Made by a program: the position numbers and the translations under genes
Assembly (NCBI RefSeq): GCF_002387895.1
Contig: NZ_DGLI01000003.1
Span: 1-64,000, forward strand
From: Clostridium sp. UBA4548
Lineage (GTDB): Bacteria > Bacillota > Clostridia > Clostridiales > Clostridiaceae
Direction of reading: 5' to 3'
Length of the DNA stretch: 64,000 nucleotides
Notes under the pieces: model-generated
What the model was told of the DNA's origin: nothing
Databases searched by the model: none
What the model saw: only the letters and a program-made list of their open reading frames with translations
In this document: positions 7,208-16,355 of the stretch, one piece after another
How positions within the stretch are numbered: the stretch's first letter is position 1
Layout of the letters: every line of letters begins with the position of its first letter

Positions 7208-8809
7208 CTAAATTAGAGGAGCAAATTCCTTCATTATAGTCTCTGCAACCCTTAATCCATCTACTGCTGCTGATACTATTCCACCAGCATATCCAGCTCC
7301 TTCTCCACAAGGATAAAGTCCATTTACTGATATACTTTGTAAATTTTCATTTCTATCTATTCTAACTGGTGCTGAAGTTCTAGTTTCTATTCCTGTAAGA
7401 ATAGCATCACTAGCTGCAAAGCCTTTTATTTTATTATCAAACACAGGTAATGCCTCCTTCAATGCTTCTATTACATAAGAAGGTAAACACTGTGACAGAT
7501 TTGCAAAAGTTGTATTTGGGCTATAAGTTGGCTTTACACTGCCAAACTTTGTAGATTTTTTATCTTTTAAAAAATCTCCTACTAATTGCAGTGGAGCATT
7601 ATAATTTTCTCCTCCTACCTTATAAGCAAGACTCTCATAATGCCTTTGAAATTCTATTCCTGCTAAAGGATGTTTAGACCCAAAGTCTTCTGGTGACACT
7701 GAAACTACTATAGCTGAGTTTGCATTTTCTCCATCTCTTTTATAGTAACTCATTCCATTAACCACCACTGTTTTTTCTTCAGAAGCAGCCGCAACTACAT
7801 GGCCTCCAGGACACATACAAAAGCTATAGACTGACCTGTTTAGCTTTTCACTGGTGTAAGTAAGTTTATAATCTGCCGCTCTTAGTTTTGGATGGGCAGC
7901 AAACTTACCATATTGATTTTCATCTATTAAACTTTGTAAATGTTCTATTCTAGCACCAATAGCAAAAGGTTTTGGTGACATAAATACCCCTCTGTTATAT
8001 AACATTTCGTAAGTATCTCTAGCACTATGCCCAAGAGCTAAGATCACATTATCACAAGGAATTCTCTCCCCATTAACTATAATCTCTTTTAACTTGCCAT
8101 CTTTTACTATTAAATCCTCAAGTTTATTTGAAAATCTTACTTCTCCACCTAAGCTCTTGATCTTTTCTCTAATATTTTTCACTACTATCTTTAATATATC
8201 TGTACCTATATGAGGCTTTCCCATATAAGTTATTTCTTCTGGAGCACCAGCTTTTACAAGCTCTTCAAGAACATAGTCACATCTAGTATCCTTAATTCTA
8301 GTGGTAAGCTTTCCATCAGAAAAAGTTCCTGCTCCACCTTCTCCAAACTGTACATTGGACTCTGGGTTTAGCTCTCTACCATTCCAAAATTTATTTATAC
8401 TTTCCGTTCTTTTATCAACGTCTTCTCCACGTTCTAAAATTAAAGGCTTATATCCCCTTTGAGCCATAAGAAGGCCAGCAAACAATCCTGCTGGCCCCAT
8501 ACCTACAATTATTGGTCTCTCATTGATTTCTTTACTTCCAAACTGGAATTCAGCATTATAGCTTTTTTCTTGAATTTTTATATCCTTATCCTTTGCTCGC
8601 TCTACTACCTTGTCTTCATTATGGCAAACCACTTCAACAGAGTAATTGATTTTTATTAAATTCTTCTTTCTAGCATCAATAGATTCCTTTACAATTTTAA
8701 ACTCTTTTATTTCATCTTCTCTTATTTTTAACTTTTTTGCGACTTTTAGTTTTAAATCTTCTATATTCTCATCTATGTCTAATACTATATTACTTACTTT
8801 AATTGACAT
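7208..8809 (-). CDS. NAD(P)/FAD-dependent oxidoreductase (COG2509-type)
   Basis: A 533-residue flavoprotein. After an N-terminal region of about 95 residues it has a dinucleotide-binding motif (GMGPAGLFAG) and then QFGEGGAGTFSDGKLTT, and it ends with a GEGAGYAGGIVSAAVDGL segment that closes the FAD site. This is the architecture of the widespread uncharacterised FAD-dependent dehydrogenases (COG2509). The substrate is unknown. The start overlaps the cdaR stop by 11 bases, so it is co-translated with the cyclic di-AMP genes, a linkage common in clostridia. glmM, which often follows cdaR, is not here. Confidence 0.85.
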   Translation of the reverse strand: MSIKVSNIVLDIDENIEDLKLKVAKKLKIREDEIKEFKIVKESIDARKKNLIKINYSVEVVCHNEDKVVERAKDKDIKIQEKSYNAEFQFGSKEINERPIIVGMGPAGLFAGLLMAQRGYKPLILERGEDVDKRTESINKFWNGRELNPESNVQFGEGGAGTFSDGKLTTRIKDTRCDYVLEELVKAGAPEEITYMGKPHIGTDILKIVVKNIREKIKSLGGEVRFSNKLEDLIVKDGKLKEIIVNGERIPCDNVILALGHSARDTYEMLYNRGVFMSPKPFAIGARIEHLQSLIDENQYGKFAAHPKLRAADYKLTYTSEKLNRSVYSFCMCPGGHVVAAASEEKTVVVNGMSYYKRDGENANSAIVVSVSPEDFGSKHPLAGIEFQRHYESLAYKVGGENYNAPLQLVGDFLKDKKSTKFGSVKPTYSPNTTFANLSQCLPSYVIEALKEALPVFDNKIKGFAASDAILTGIETRTSAPVRIDRNENLQSISVNGLYPCGEGAGYAGGIVSAAVDGLRVAETIMKEFAPLI

Positions 8810-10052
8810 TATCGCTAATTACCTCCGCTGTTTTTTTAATTGTAGCCTTAACTTCTGTTAAAGATTGCGAAACCTTCTGCACATTGTTTGGTATACCTGA
8901 AACAGCTACCTGCACTGTATGGTCTCCCTCAACTAACCCATTTAAATCTACTACAGCTGATAAAGATTCTTGTGTAATTTTATTTAATTCGCTATCTATC
9001 CCTGATAAAACCACATCAACAGTAGTTTTATCTAGAGTTGCTGCAAAATTGTTCCCTAAATTCTTTGAGTTGATAGTAACCTTAAAAGTTTTCTGTGAAG
9101 GCTTTTTAAGGGTAAGCTTCACCTTAACGGTATTTACGTCCCCATTTATTCTAATTCCTTGTGGTAGTTGAAGCTTTACATCAATAGTAGAGTCTTCTTT
9201 TATTTTACTTAAGTCAATAGGCTCTGTAGAAATGGAACTTAGCCCATTAATTATGTCATTGCTTCCAATAATCTCTACCTTCTTAGGATTCACTTCAATA
9301 GCTTCTACAGGCACTCCCGTTGGAGTTCCTCCTGTGGTTTTCACTTCTATATCTACGGCTTTCCCCTTTTTCACTGGAATCTTCACTTGTACATTTTCTG
9401 GTGATATTTTAACATTTTCAACTTCTCTGCCACTACTATCTAGCGCCTTTAGTTTAGCACTCTTTTCTATATCCACATTAGCATTGGTTATATCAACGTC
9501 TGCTACTATACTTGCTACCTTATCAATATATGTCTTAGCACCAGATACTACTGCAACTGACGAAGAAACTACTGGCCCATCAGCATAGAATCCTTCTGTT
9601 GTTCCCCCAATTATCTTTGGAGTTATAGTTAATTCCTTAGAAGTTAAGGTGTCCAAATTAACCTTTACAGATAAGCTATCACCATTGACTATGGTAATGC
9701 TTCCTCCAATATTGGTAGAAGTTTCCCTAATTTCTACAGGCACCCTATATTCTCCTGATTTTAATGCATACTTTCCTAAATCAGCTACCAATTTAAAATC
9801 CCTATTTTTGTCTATATTATTCACTATGGAACTAGGACCTTTTACGGTTAAATTAACAGCAAATTCCTGGTCTGGCATTAAAGTTAAGTTTGACTGGGAA
9901 AGTACCTCTTCATTTACAATACTAACTGGTACGTATCTAATGGTTTGAGTAGTTGTAGGATTTTCAATAGTACGAATGTATATCCATAACGCTAAAGAGA
10001 CTATGACGCAGCAAGCTTTTATTACGATATCTTGTCTTTTTTGCTTATCCAT
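8799..10052 (-). CDS. cdaR: CdaR, YbbR-domain regulator of diadenylate cyclase
   Basis: A 417-residue protein with one N-terminal membrane segment (residues about 11-25) followed by repeated YbbR domains outside the membrane, made of beta-rich units such as LTITPKIIGGTTEGFYADGPVVSS. It modulates the membrane diadenylate cyclase CdaA. Its start codon lies inside the end of cdaA (31-base overlap), which signals tight coupling. The length is normal for clostridial CdaR. Confidence 0.92.
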   Translation of the reverse strand: MDKQKRQDIVIKACCVIVSLALWIYIRTIENPTTTQTIRYVPVSIVNEEVLSQSNLTLMPDQEFAVNLTVKGPSSIVNNIDKNRDFKLVADLGKYALKSGEYRVPVEIRETSTNIGGSITIVNGDSLSVKVNLDTLTSKELTITPKIIGGTTEGFYADGPVVSSSVAVVSGAKTYIDKVASIVADVDITNANVDIEKSAKLKALDSSGREVENVKISPENVQVKIPVKKGKAVDIEVKTTGGTPTGVPVEAIEVNPKKVEIIGSNDIINGLSSISTEPIDLSKIKEDSTIDVKLQLPQGIRINGDVNTVKVKLTLKKPSQKTFKVTINSKNLGNNFAATLDKTTVDVVLSGIDSELNKITQESLSAVVDLNGLVEGDHTVQVAVSGIPNNVQKVSQSLTEVKATIKKTAEVISDNVN

Positions 10053-10870
10053 CCCTTAACCCTCTCTTTAAGTGAAATTTTCTTATTTTGTCTGCTCTTC
10101 ATAATTTTTACTAGTATAGTTCTAAGCTTTTCCTTATCATAATTTCTAAGAAGTCTTCCGTTGACAGCTAAAGAAATTACTCCTGTTTCTTCTGAAACTA
10201 TTATGGTTAAACAGTCAGTGATTTCAGTTACTCCGATTCCTGCTCTATGTCTGGTGCCTAACTGCTTATTTAATTTATCATTAGCTGTTAAAGGCAAAAA
10301 GCATCCTGCAGCTATAATTCTATCATTTCTTATAATTGTTGCTCCATCATGAAGAGGAGTATTAACAACAAATATGTTTTGTAGCAGTGCCGAAGAAACC
10401 TCTGCATCAATTTTTGTACCGGTATTTATAATATCACTTAACCCTGTTTTTTGTTCAATTACGATGAGGGCACCAGTTTTTTCCTCTGCTAATTGTTCCA
10501 CTGCATTAACAATTTCATTAATTACCCCATGCATAACTTCCTCATCTTCATAAATAATTTTTTCTACGAAAGAAGTTCTTCCAATGTGTTCTAGAGCTTT
10601 TCTTATTTCTGGCTGGAATATAATCACTATGGAAATTACGCTGATGGTAATAGTCTTCTCCAATATCCAAAGAAGCATGTTTAGATTAAAAAAGTCACTT
10701 ATAGGTATCAATAAAAATATTAAAATAATTCCTTTTAAAAGTTGTTCTGCCCTAGTTTCTTTTATTAAGCTGTATCCTTTATAAAATATATAAGAAACTA
10801 CTAGTACATCCACTAGGGAATATAAGTTAAAACCTTTTAGGCTATTAAATATTACATTAAGTCCGTTCAT
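10022..10870 (-). CDS. cdaA: Diadenylate cyclase CdaA
   Basis: This 282-residue membrane enzyme makes cyclic di-AMP from two ATP. Three hydrophobic segments occupy roughly residues 15-90, then the DAC domain follows with its catalytic motifs DGA (residues 175-177, in LHDGATII) and RHR (207-209, in GTRHRAGIG). It forms an operon with cdaR and the FAD oxidoreductase gene. Cyclic di-AMP controls potassium and osmolyte uptake and cell wall homeostasis in Firmicutes. Confidence 0.96.
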   Translation of the reverse strand: MNGLNVIFNSLKGFNLYSLVDVLVVSYIFYKGYSLIKETRAEQLLKGIILIFLLIPISDFFNLNMLLWILEKTITISVISIVIIFQPEIRKALEHIGRTSFVEKIIYEDEEVMHGVINEIVNAVEQLAEEKTGALIVIEQKTGLSDIINTGTKIDAEVSSALLQNIFVVNTPLHDGATIIRNDRIIAAGCFLPLTANDKLNKQLGTRHRAGIGVTEITDCLTIIVSEETGVISLAVNGRLLRNYDKEKLRTILVKIMKSRQNKKISLKERVKGWISKKDKIS

Positions 10871-11075
10871 GTAGTTATCACCTCTTCTCCATATCTATTA
10901 TAATTATACACTATTAACCCTATTTATAATACAGTACTCTTAATATTTATATTCGTAAAAATTTAAATAACATGAATATTTTTCACCTAAATATAATATA
11001 AAGAATTATAAAATTAACTTTAGGCATATATGTTGTTTATTTTATGCCTTAGATTATAAAGGGGGAACCAGTAAC

Positions 11076-12077
11076 ATGAAAACTGAAAATCTACAAAAGC
11101 TTCAATTAGGTGCCAAGTATCTTGCTTTTTTCACTGTAGCAGTTGGGTTATTTTTATTAAGCTATAGTTTTTTTAGTAAAACTGCTTATAAAGGCTATGA
11201 TAGATACCTTGTTAATACAATTTCTCAAATCCAAAAGATTAATGATAGATGTAAGGACTTTACTACTTCTGATTCTATTGAAAAGGAAAAAGCAATAAAA
11301 AAGCTACCCTCTATCAACTCTGACTTAAATGGTGTAAGAAATGATTTAATAGAAAAAAAGCCAGAGGAAAATAACGAAAACTATAATAACTTATTAAAAG
11401 GTGTTGAGAATAATATTTTAATAATACAGCAATTAGAAGCTATGGTTAATAATCCAATGGGAAAGGATATTGATAAAGCTAGTGAAAATTTAAAAATCTA
11501 TGGAGATACTGCAAATAATTACTATAGTTTACTATCTATAAAAAATATAAATTTCTCCATAGGAAAACAATTATCCCTTACCCTTGACAACACTATAAAC
11601 TTTTGCAGAACCTCTAACAACTTGTTAAAACAAGCTGAAATTAAAGTGGATCAAAACAGTAGCTTTGTAACTAAAATAGATGAGTTAAACTCTTTATTTC
11701 AAAAGAATAAAATAGATTATTATCCTGAAGCTTTAAAAGCAAGAAAAAATCAAATTAGCTATGAATTAATAATTTCAAGCATTGATAAAACCATACTTGA
11801 GATTGAAAATATTAAAGCTGCCTTAGATGGAATGGTTGTTCCAAACGGTACTTCAGAGCTATATAAAGGTTTTAATACGGCTGTTGATGAATACTATGAT
11901 TATCTAAAAAACACTAAATATGCTATCGCAACAGAAAGTGTCCATAATTTAAAAGGAGACGCTAAGGAAGAATTCTTAGATACCTTGTATGTTGATTCTA
12001 AAAAAGTATTTAGTGAGGTTGAAGTTAAACACAAATCCTTTTTGAAAGAATATGAGAAATTTAAAAAGAACAAATAA
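11076..12077 (+). CDS. Membrane-anchored protein of unknown function
   Basis: A 333-residue protein that I do not recognise. It has an N-terminal membrane segment (residues about 14-30) and a long, charged, largely alpha-helical remainder rich in Lys, Asn and Glu, suggesting an extracytoplasmic coiled-coil rod. A GGGGGA box precedes the ATG by 8 bases. It is one of the few real plus-strand genes and is followed by a 40-residue peptide gene and a shared terminator. Confidence 0.75.
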   Translation: MKTENLQKLQLGAKYLAFFTVAVGLFLLSYSFFSKTAYKGYDRYLVNTISQIQKINDRCKDFTTSDSIEKEKAIKKLPSINSDLNGVRNDLIEKKPEENNENYNNLLKGVENNILIIQQLEAMVNNPMGKDIDKASENLKIYGDTANNYYSLLSIKNINFSIGKQLSLTLDNTINFCRTSNNLLKQAEIKVDQNSSFVTKIDELNSLFQKNKIDYYPEALKARKNQISYELIISSIDKTILEIENIKAALDGMVVPNGTSELYKGFNTAVDEYYDYLKNTKYAIATESVHNLKGDAKEEFLDTLYVDSKKVFSEVEVKHKSFLKEYEKFKKNK

Positions 12078-12144
12078 AATTCAATTTCACGTATTATTAA
12101 TGACTTTTAGGGAACTATATGAAGTGAAAGAGGAGATGAGTTTT

Positions 12145-12267
12145 ATGAAAAAATTAATAATTGGTATATTGCTTATTGTTGGTTTTACTGGTATACCATC
12201 CCTTGAAACTGATACTTTAAACAGATTTAACCCTGGTAGACTTCAAGTAATTAACTACCTTCCATAA
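12145..12267 (+). CDS. Small hydrophobic-leader peptide (40 residues)
   Basis: The predicted peptide begins MKKLIIGILLIVGFTG, like a signal peptide or membrane anchor, followed by a short polar tail ending in INYLP. I chose this ATG because AGGAG (12131-12135) lies 9 bases upstream; an ATG that begins immediately after the AGGAG is too close. The gene lies 67 bp after the 333-residue protein gene and before the terminator at 12317-12340, so it is probably co-transcribed. The function is unknown. Confidence 0.55.
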   Translation: MKKLIIGILLIVGFTGIPSLETDTLNRFNPGRLQVINYLP

Positions 12268-12316
12268 CATATAGTTCTCTATTTTTCATTTAATTAATAC
12301 TAGTTTAGTCAACCTT

Positions 12317-12348
12317 GCTATGATACTTAAATATCATAGCTTTTATTT
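12317..12348 (+). terminator. Terminator of the plus-strand pair
   Basis: GCTATGATA and TATCATAGC form a 9-bp stem with a 6-base loop, followed by TTTTATTT on the plus strand. Confidence 0.8.
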
Positions 12349-12369
12349 CACAGTCTTTATTGTATTCTA

Positions 12370-12413
12370 TATAAAATAAAAGCATTAAGAGTTTCCTTGC
12401 CCTTAATGCTTTT
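12370..12413 (-). terminator. Terminator after the thioredoxin reductase-like gene
   Basis: AAAAGCATTAAG/CTTAATGCTTTT stem (12378-12413). On the minus strand it runs into TTTTATTTTAT. It may work in both directions because T-rich tracts flank both sides. Confidence 0.75.
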
Positions 12414-12442
12414 TACTATTAGAATCAAATATATTTTTCTGA

Positions 12443-13312
12443 TTACTTGTTTTTCCCTAAGTTATCAATGTAAGAAACTGCACTTAAAGCTGCTACCAAT
12501 CCTTCTCCTGCTGCTTTAATATATTGATAAGGTCTTCCTGTACAATCTCCTGCTGCATAACAGCCTTTTAAATTTGTTGCCATATGTCTATTTACCTTTA
12601 TATGTCCTTCTTCAGTTTCAAGTCCTGCTACTAACTGTTTTGGAGATATAGTTTCTCTTAAAATAAACACTCCATCAGCTACTAGAGTATCCTTTAAAAA
12701 TACTACTTCTTTTTTATCTCCTTGCTCTCTAATTTCCTTTGGCACTGCTTTTACAACTTCAATGCCTTCACCAAGGTTATAGCTTCCATTGTATAGCGGA
12801 ACATAATAAAGCTTATTACATATTTCCTTAACGTAGTTTGCTTCCTCTTCTGCACTTTCACCTTGAGCTATGATTATTACATCCTTGCCTTTATAAAGTG
12901 GAGCATCACAAGTTGCACAATAGCCTACGCCTCTACCTAGTAATTCTTCTTCTCCTATATATGGCTTTGCATATTCAATTCCTGTAGCTAAAATTAGGGT
13001 AGTAGCTTCGTACATTTTTTCATTTACCATAAGAGCATAAAACTCTCCCATAGCATATACTGCATTAATTCTTTCCTCTGTAATAGAAATATCCATGCTG
13101 TGAATATGGTCTAAAAATTTATCTTTTAAATCACTACCACTTACACCATGCAATCCTAAATAGTTGTCTATTCTAGGAGCTTTAGCAAGCTTTGTACTTA
13201 AATTGTTTGTTCCAAAGATAATTACACTTTTGTTTCTTATTTTACAGTTAATTGCAGCCTCTAATCCTGCTGGTCCTGTACCTATAATTGCTACATCATA
13301 TCTTTTTTCCAT
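12443..13312 (-). CDS. Thioredoxin reductase-like flavoprotein lacking NADPH motifs (candidate ferredoxin-dependent FFTR)
   Basis: A 289-residue protein of the low-molecular-weight thioredoxin reductase fold. The FAD motif GTGPAG (residues 11-16), the redox-active CATC (132-135) and the C-terminal GCYAAGDC (250-257) are intact. In the second nucleotide domain, however, the usual GGGxSA is AQGESA (149-154), and the HRRxxxR NADPH 2'-phosphate motif is absent (the region reads YYVPLYNGSYNLG). Pyridine-nucleotide-independent, ferredoxin-linked flavin thioredoxin reductases are known in clostridia, and this protein fits that family. The thioredoxin gene lies 251 bp upstream on the same strand. Call of fold is firm; electron donor is an inference. 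Confidence 0.8.
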   Translation of the reverse strand: MEKRYDVAIIGTGPAGLEAAINCKIRNKSVIIFGTNNLSTKLAKAPRIDNYLGLHGVSGSDLKDKFLDHIHSMDISITEERINAVYAMGEFYALMVNEKMYEATTLILATGIEYAKPYIGEEELLGRGVGYCATCDAPLYKGKDVIIIAQGESAEEEANYVKEICNKLYYVPLYNGSYNLGEGIEVVKAVPKEIREQGDKKEVVFLKDTLVADGVFILRETISPKQLVAGLETEEGHIKVNRHMATNLKGCYAAGDCTGRPYQYIKAAGEGLVAALSAVSYIDNLGKNK

Positions 13313-13528
13313 TTTATCACCTACTATTATATATTTTTTCGCTAAATAACTTTTAGTATTCCCAATTCAGGTATGTATAATTGAATATTATTAACACTTT
13401 GTTTAGTGAACTCTTTAAATCTACGTCACTCGCCGTTCTTACATTTATCCCCAACACACTTAATTCTAAGGATTATATTTAATACTTCTATTAACAATAG
13501 TTTTATTTATGAATTAGGATAAAATAAT

Positions 13529-13556
13529 CCACCACTTAAATCTTATTAAGTGGTGG
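13529..13556 (-). terminator. Terminator after trxA
   Basis: CCACCACTTAA and TTAAGTGGTGG form a perfect 11-bp stem with a 6-base loop. On the minus strand it is followed by ATTATTTTATCC. It separates trxA from the reductase gene, so the reductase probably has its own promoter. Confidence 0.75.
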
Positions 13557-13563
13557 CATAGTT

Positions 13564-13875
13564 TTATTCGTATTTTTGTAATGCTGCTTTTAATTGCTCT
13601 TTTGGTCTAAAGCCTACCATAGTTTCTACAGGATTTCCGTTTTTGAATACCATTAAAGTTGGTATGCTTGCTACTCTAAATTCTTGAGCAATAAGTGGAT
13701 TATCATCTACGTTAAGCTTTGCAAATATAATTTCTCCCATTTCATTTGAAAGTTCCTCTACTATTGGAGCTACCATTTTACAAGGTCCACACCATGGAGC
13801 CCAAAAGTCCACTACCACAGGCTTATCAAAATTAGCAATTTCAGTCTTAAAGTTAATATCTCTTAATTCTATCAT
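13564..13875 (-). CDS. trxA: Thioredoxin
   Basis: A 103-residue thioredoxin with the active site WCGPCK (in FWAPWCGPCKMV) and the cis-proline region SIPTLMVFKNG. It is a cytoplasmic disulfide reductase and probably the partner of the unusual reductase encoded next on the same strand. Ribosome binding site GGAGGGATATATTACA precedes the ATG. Confidence 0.97.
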   Translation of the reverse strand: MIELRDINFKTEIANFDKPVVVDFWAPWCGPCKMVAPIVEELSNEMGEIIFAKLNVDDNPLIAQEFRVASIPTLMVFKNGNPVETMVGFRPKEQLKAALQKYE

Positions 13876-13927
13876 TGTAATATATCCCTCCAGTAAAATT
13901 ATTGAATAACGAACAAAATTGTTCTAT

Positions 13928-13945
13928 GTTATAGGTAACCAAAGT
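13928..13945 (-). promoter_or_regulatory. trxA promoter -10 with an element shared with mal
   Basis: The plus strand reads GTTATAGGTAACCAAAGT; the complement carries TATAAC as -10 about 55 bases before trxA. The same block, with 16 of 18 bases identical, occurs before mal at 35583-35600. Just upstream lies an inverted repeat AAGTTAA-aac-TTAACTT (13942-13958). Confidence 0.4.
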
Positions 13946-14093
13946 TAAAACTTAACTTATACACCAGCCCTACCCTAGTTCCCTTAAGGGTTTATGAAGC
14001 TGAATAAGTTAAAATTCTATCACGGAACCCTATTTAAAGCCAATTTATTAATATTATTTTGTCCTAAAAGTATATTAAAATACTAAGCAAATA

Positions 14094-15398
14094 TTACTGA
14101 TTTATAATACTCTTTATAACAGTATTATTATATTGTGAATTTTTATATTCACTAACTAAAATCTTTGCATATTGCTTTGATTTTTCTTTATCTAAATCTT
14201 TATTTATTATGGCTAGGCTATAAAGGGTAGCTTCAAAATAATCTCCCTTATTATATTTATTTATGTAAAGCTCATAATATTTATTTGCATTTTCAATATC
14301 ATAGATTTTCTCATAAGAAAATCCTAACATATAAATTATGTGTTGATTTAAATAGTTTCCTTCGCTGTATTTATATATTCTACTAAAATTACTCACCGCT
14401 TGTTTATAATCTTTGTTTTTTATTTGGCTCATTCCTAAATTATAAAAGTGCTCCACTCCTGAAGCTTTTACTTTTTCTTCTACTCTTACTAATAAAGCTT
14501 TTTCATTTAAGGTAAGCTCCTTATTACTATAGGTTTCTAGGTAACTTAATAATTTTTCATAATCATTATTATCTAAATTCTTAGTCACTGCTCCAAAATC
14601 TAAGGCTGCTTTACCTTCCATGTTTGAACTATTTTGCTCCTGTTGAGCTTTAGGCTGTTCTTCCTTAGCGTTTTCATTACTGCTTTCATTATTTAAAGAG
14701 TTTTTTACCCCTTCCTTAGAGGCATTATTATCATTAACTATTTTATTCTGTTCTACTTTGTTTTTGGTAAACTTATCTAATACATTTATTGATTTTATCA
14801 TATCCTTATTATAATAAACAACTGCTAAAACTAGTAATAAACCTGCAATAATACATCCAGCATAGATTTTTCTAGTGTTAACTTCCTTTTTTATAACTCC
14901 AATATCCATTAAAGTTTTCTTTGTGGCTAAAGCCATTGAATTTACCTTATCTATTTTAAGTATTTCATTAATATAATGATTACACTTATCATATTCCCCT
15001 AGCTTCACATAGCAGTAAGCAATATAATTCCAAAGATTAATCACATTAAAATGAGATTTCTCGCACTCCTTAAATACCTCTAAAGCCTGATGAATTTTAA
15101 TTTCTTTATAATACCCCACACCTTTAGTAAAAAGCTCTAGCATCTCCCTATCCTTTTTACTATCATCCAAGTACTTCCTTGAAATTCCATCTTCATTAAG
15201 CTTACAATTAATTCTCCAGGTAACCTGTGCTTCTTCTAAGTTTCCCCTCACATACTGTATTAATCCTTTTAAATTTAAGGCTGGTGAATAATCTCTGGAT
15301 ATAGCTAAGCTTTTTTCACAATACTCTAAAGCCTTTTCAATATACCCATCACAATAATACTCCATTGCTTTTGCATAGTACTTTTTTGTTTTCTCCAT
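14094..15398 (-). CDS. TPR-repeat membrane protein
   Basis: A 434-residue protein. Residues 1-165 contain tetratricopeptide repeats (for example the YYAKAMEYYCDGYIEKALEYCEKSLAI segment, given in part), a membrane segment follows at roughly 180-195, then a low-complexity Asn/Glu/Lys/Gln linker, and further TPR-like repeats lie at the C-terminus. So TPR domains sit on both sides of the membrane. It is a likely scaffold, but its partners are unknown. It stands alone, upstream terminator at 15480-15513. Confidence 0.75.
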   Translation of the reverse strand: MEKTKKYYAKAMEYYCDGYIEKALEYCEKSLAISRDYSPALNLKGLIQYVRGNLEEAQVTWRINCKLNEDGISRKYLDDSKKDREMLELFTKGVGYYKEIKIHQALEVFKECEKSHFNVINLWNYIAYCYVKLGEYDKCNHYINEILKIDKVNSMALATKKTLMDIGVIKKEVNTRKIYAGCIIAGLLLVLAVVYYNKDMIKSINVLDKFTKNKVEQNKIVNDNNASKEGVKNSLNNESSNENAKEEQPKAQQEQNSSNMEGKAALDFGAVTKNLDNNDYEKLLSYLETYSNKELTLNEKALLVRVEEKVKASGVEHFYNLGMSQIKNKDYKQAVSNFSRIYKYSEGNYLNQHIIYMLGFSYEKIYDIENANKYYELYINKYNKGDYFEATLYSLAIINKDLDKEKSKQYAKILVSEYKNSQYNNTVIKSIINQ

Positions 15399-15479
15399 AA
15401 GTTCACCACCTAAAAATATTAAAATCTCACCTAATTAATATATCAAATTTTTACAATAAAAGATATATTGAAAAATTGA

Positions 15480-15513
15480 TAAAAAAAAAGTTCTCCTAAA
15501 ATTAATAGAGAAC
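15480..15513 (-). terminator. Terminator of the accessory peptide cluster
   Basis: GTTCTC/GAGAAC stem (15490-15513, 12-base loop) followed on the minus strand by nine T residues. It ends transcription of the small membrane protein genes before the TPR gene. Confidence 0.75.
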
Positions 15514-15637
15514 CTGTATTAAACATATATTTACTTAACGATTTGAAAAACCTTAACTTAAGACTAAATTTTCCTTTTCCTTTTTATCTTCCATGTAGTT
15601 ATCTATAGTTTCTTTCCTTTTACCAGTTTAATGCTTG

Positions 15638-15865
15638 TTATGTATTGGTATTTCTATTCTTAAGATTATTAATGAAAAGCAAAAATGGCTTATCTAAAAT
15701 AATCATGCAACCTCCATAAATTACAAACAGTATTTTTGATATTAAGTCAACTCTATTGTTCATACCCCCACCAATTATGCTATGTAACCTAGTATAGGGT
15801 ATAACCATAATCCCCAATCCAATTATAGCACATACAGCACTGTTCATAGCTTCTATTATATTCAT
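15638..15865 (-). CDS. Small membrane protein, unknown (possible immunity protein)
   Basis: A 75-residue protein with two predicted membrane helices (about residues 8-25 and 42-62). Its start overlaps the stop of the preceding gene by four bases (ATGA), so the two are a translationally coupled pair. The pair lies at the downstream end of the double-glycine peptide cluster, just after the relic peptide gene. Small membrane proteins in this position are often bacteriocin immunity proteins, but there is no recognisable family motif. Confidence 0.65.
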   Translation of the reverse strand: MNIIEAMNSAVCAIIGLGIMVIPYTRLHSIIGGGMNNRVDLISKILFVIYGGCMIILDKPFLLFINNLKNRNTNT

Positions 15866-16149
15866 CTCTTCTGTATCAACTTTTTTTGTGCTCTACCTAT
15901 TAAATTATACATTAAAGCTGACACTACAATACTTCCAAACCAAATAAAACAAAAATAAATTTCATAATCTAGTATATAAAATAAAATAGTTGTAATTGTA
16001 GCAAAAGTTACACAACCTATACTAAAACTTTTTTCACTCCTTTTATTTCCCACATATAATCTTAAAAACATAAAAACTTTTCCTATAATTAGGCTTATAG
16101 GTACCATAATAGTTAATAAGTACCCATTTTGCAATGTTAAATATTCCAT
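15862..16149 (-). CDS. Small membrane protein, unknown
   Basis: A 95-residue protein with three hydrophobic segments (about residues 10-30, 42-60 and 64-82). AAAGGAG lies just upstream of the ATG. It is coupled to the 75-residue membrane protein downstream. It may belong to the peptide export cluster as an immunity or accessory protein; nothing in the sequence proves this. Confidence 0.65.
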   Translation of the reverse strand: MEYLTLQNGYLLTIMVPISLIIGKVFMFLRLYVGNKRSEKSFSIGCVTFATITTILFYILDYEIYFCFIWFGSIVVSALMYNLIGRAQKKLIQKR

Positions 16150-16289
16150 TTTAAACTCCTTTAATCATATGAATTATTTCTTAATCACTTGTAACAACTA
16201 TCAACACTATACAAAATCAAAATAATTATATTAAACTTATGGCATATTTAATAGTAATTTAATCTATAATTTTACTAATAAAATAGTTT

Positions 16290-16332
16290 ACTATAAAGGC
16301 TTGTCTTGCAATATTTATGCAAAACAAACCTT
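16290..16332 (-). terminator. Hairpin terminator after the relic peptide gene
   Basis: As minus-strand RNA, 16332-16318 and 16310-16296 pair over 15 positions including two G-U pairs, with a 7-base loop, then UUAUAG. This closes the relic gene. Confidence 0.6.
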
Positions 16333-16355
16333 AATTTTAATTATATATTAAATTC

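Noticed and set aside
8803..9948. Several plus-strand open frames opposite cdaR
   Set aside because: They mirror the cdaR reading frame and have no start signals.
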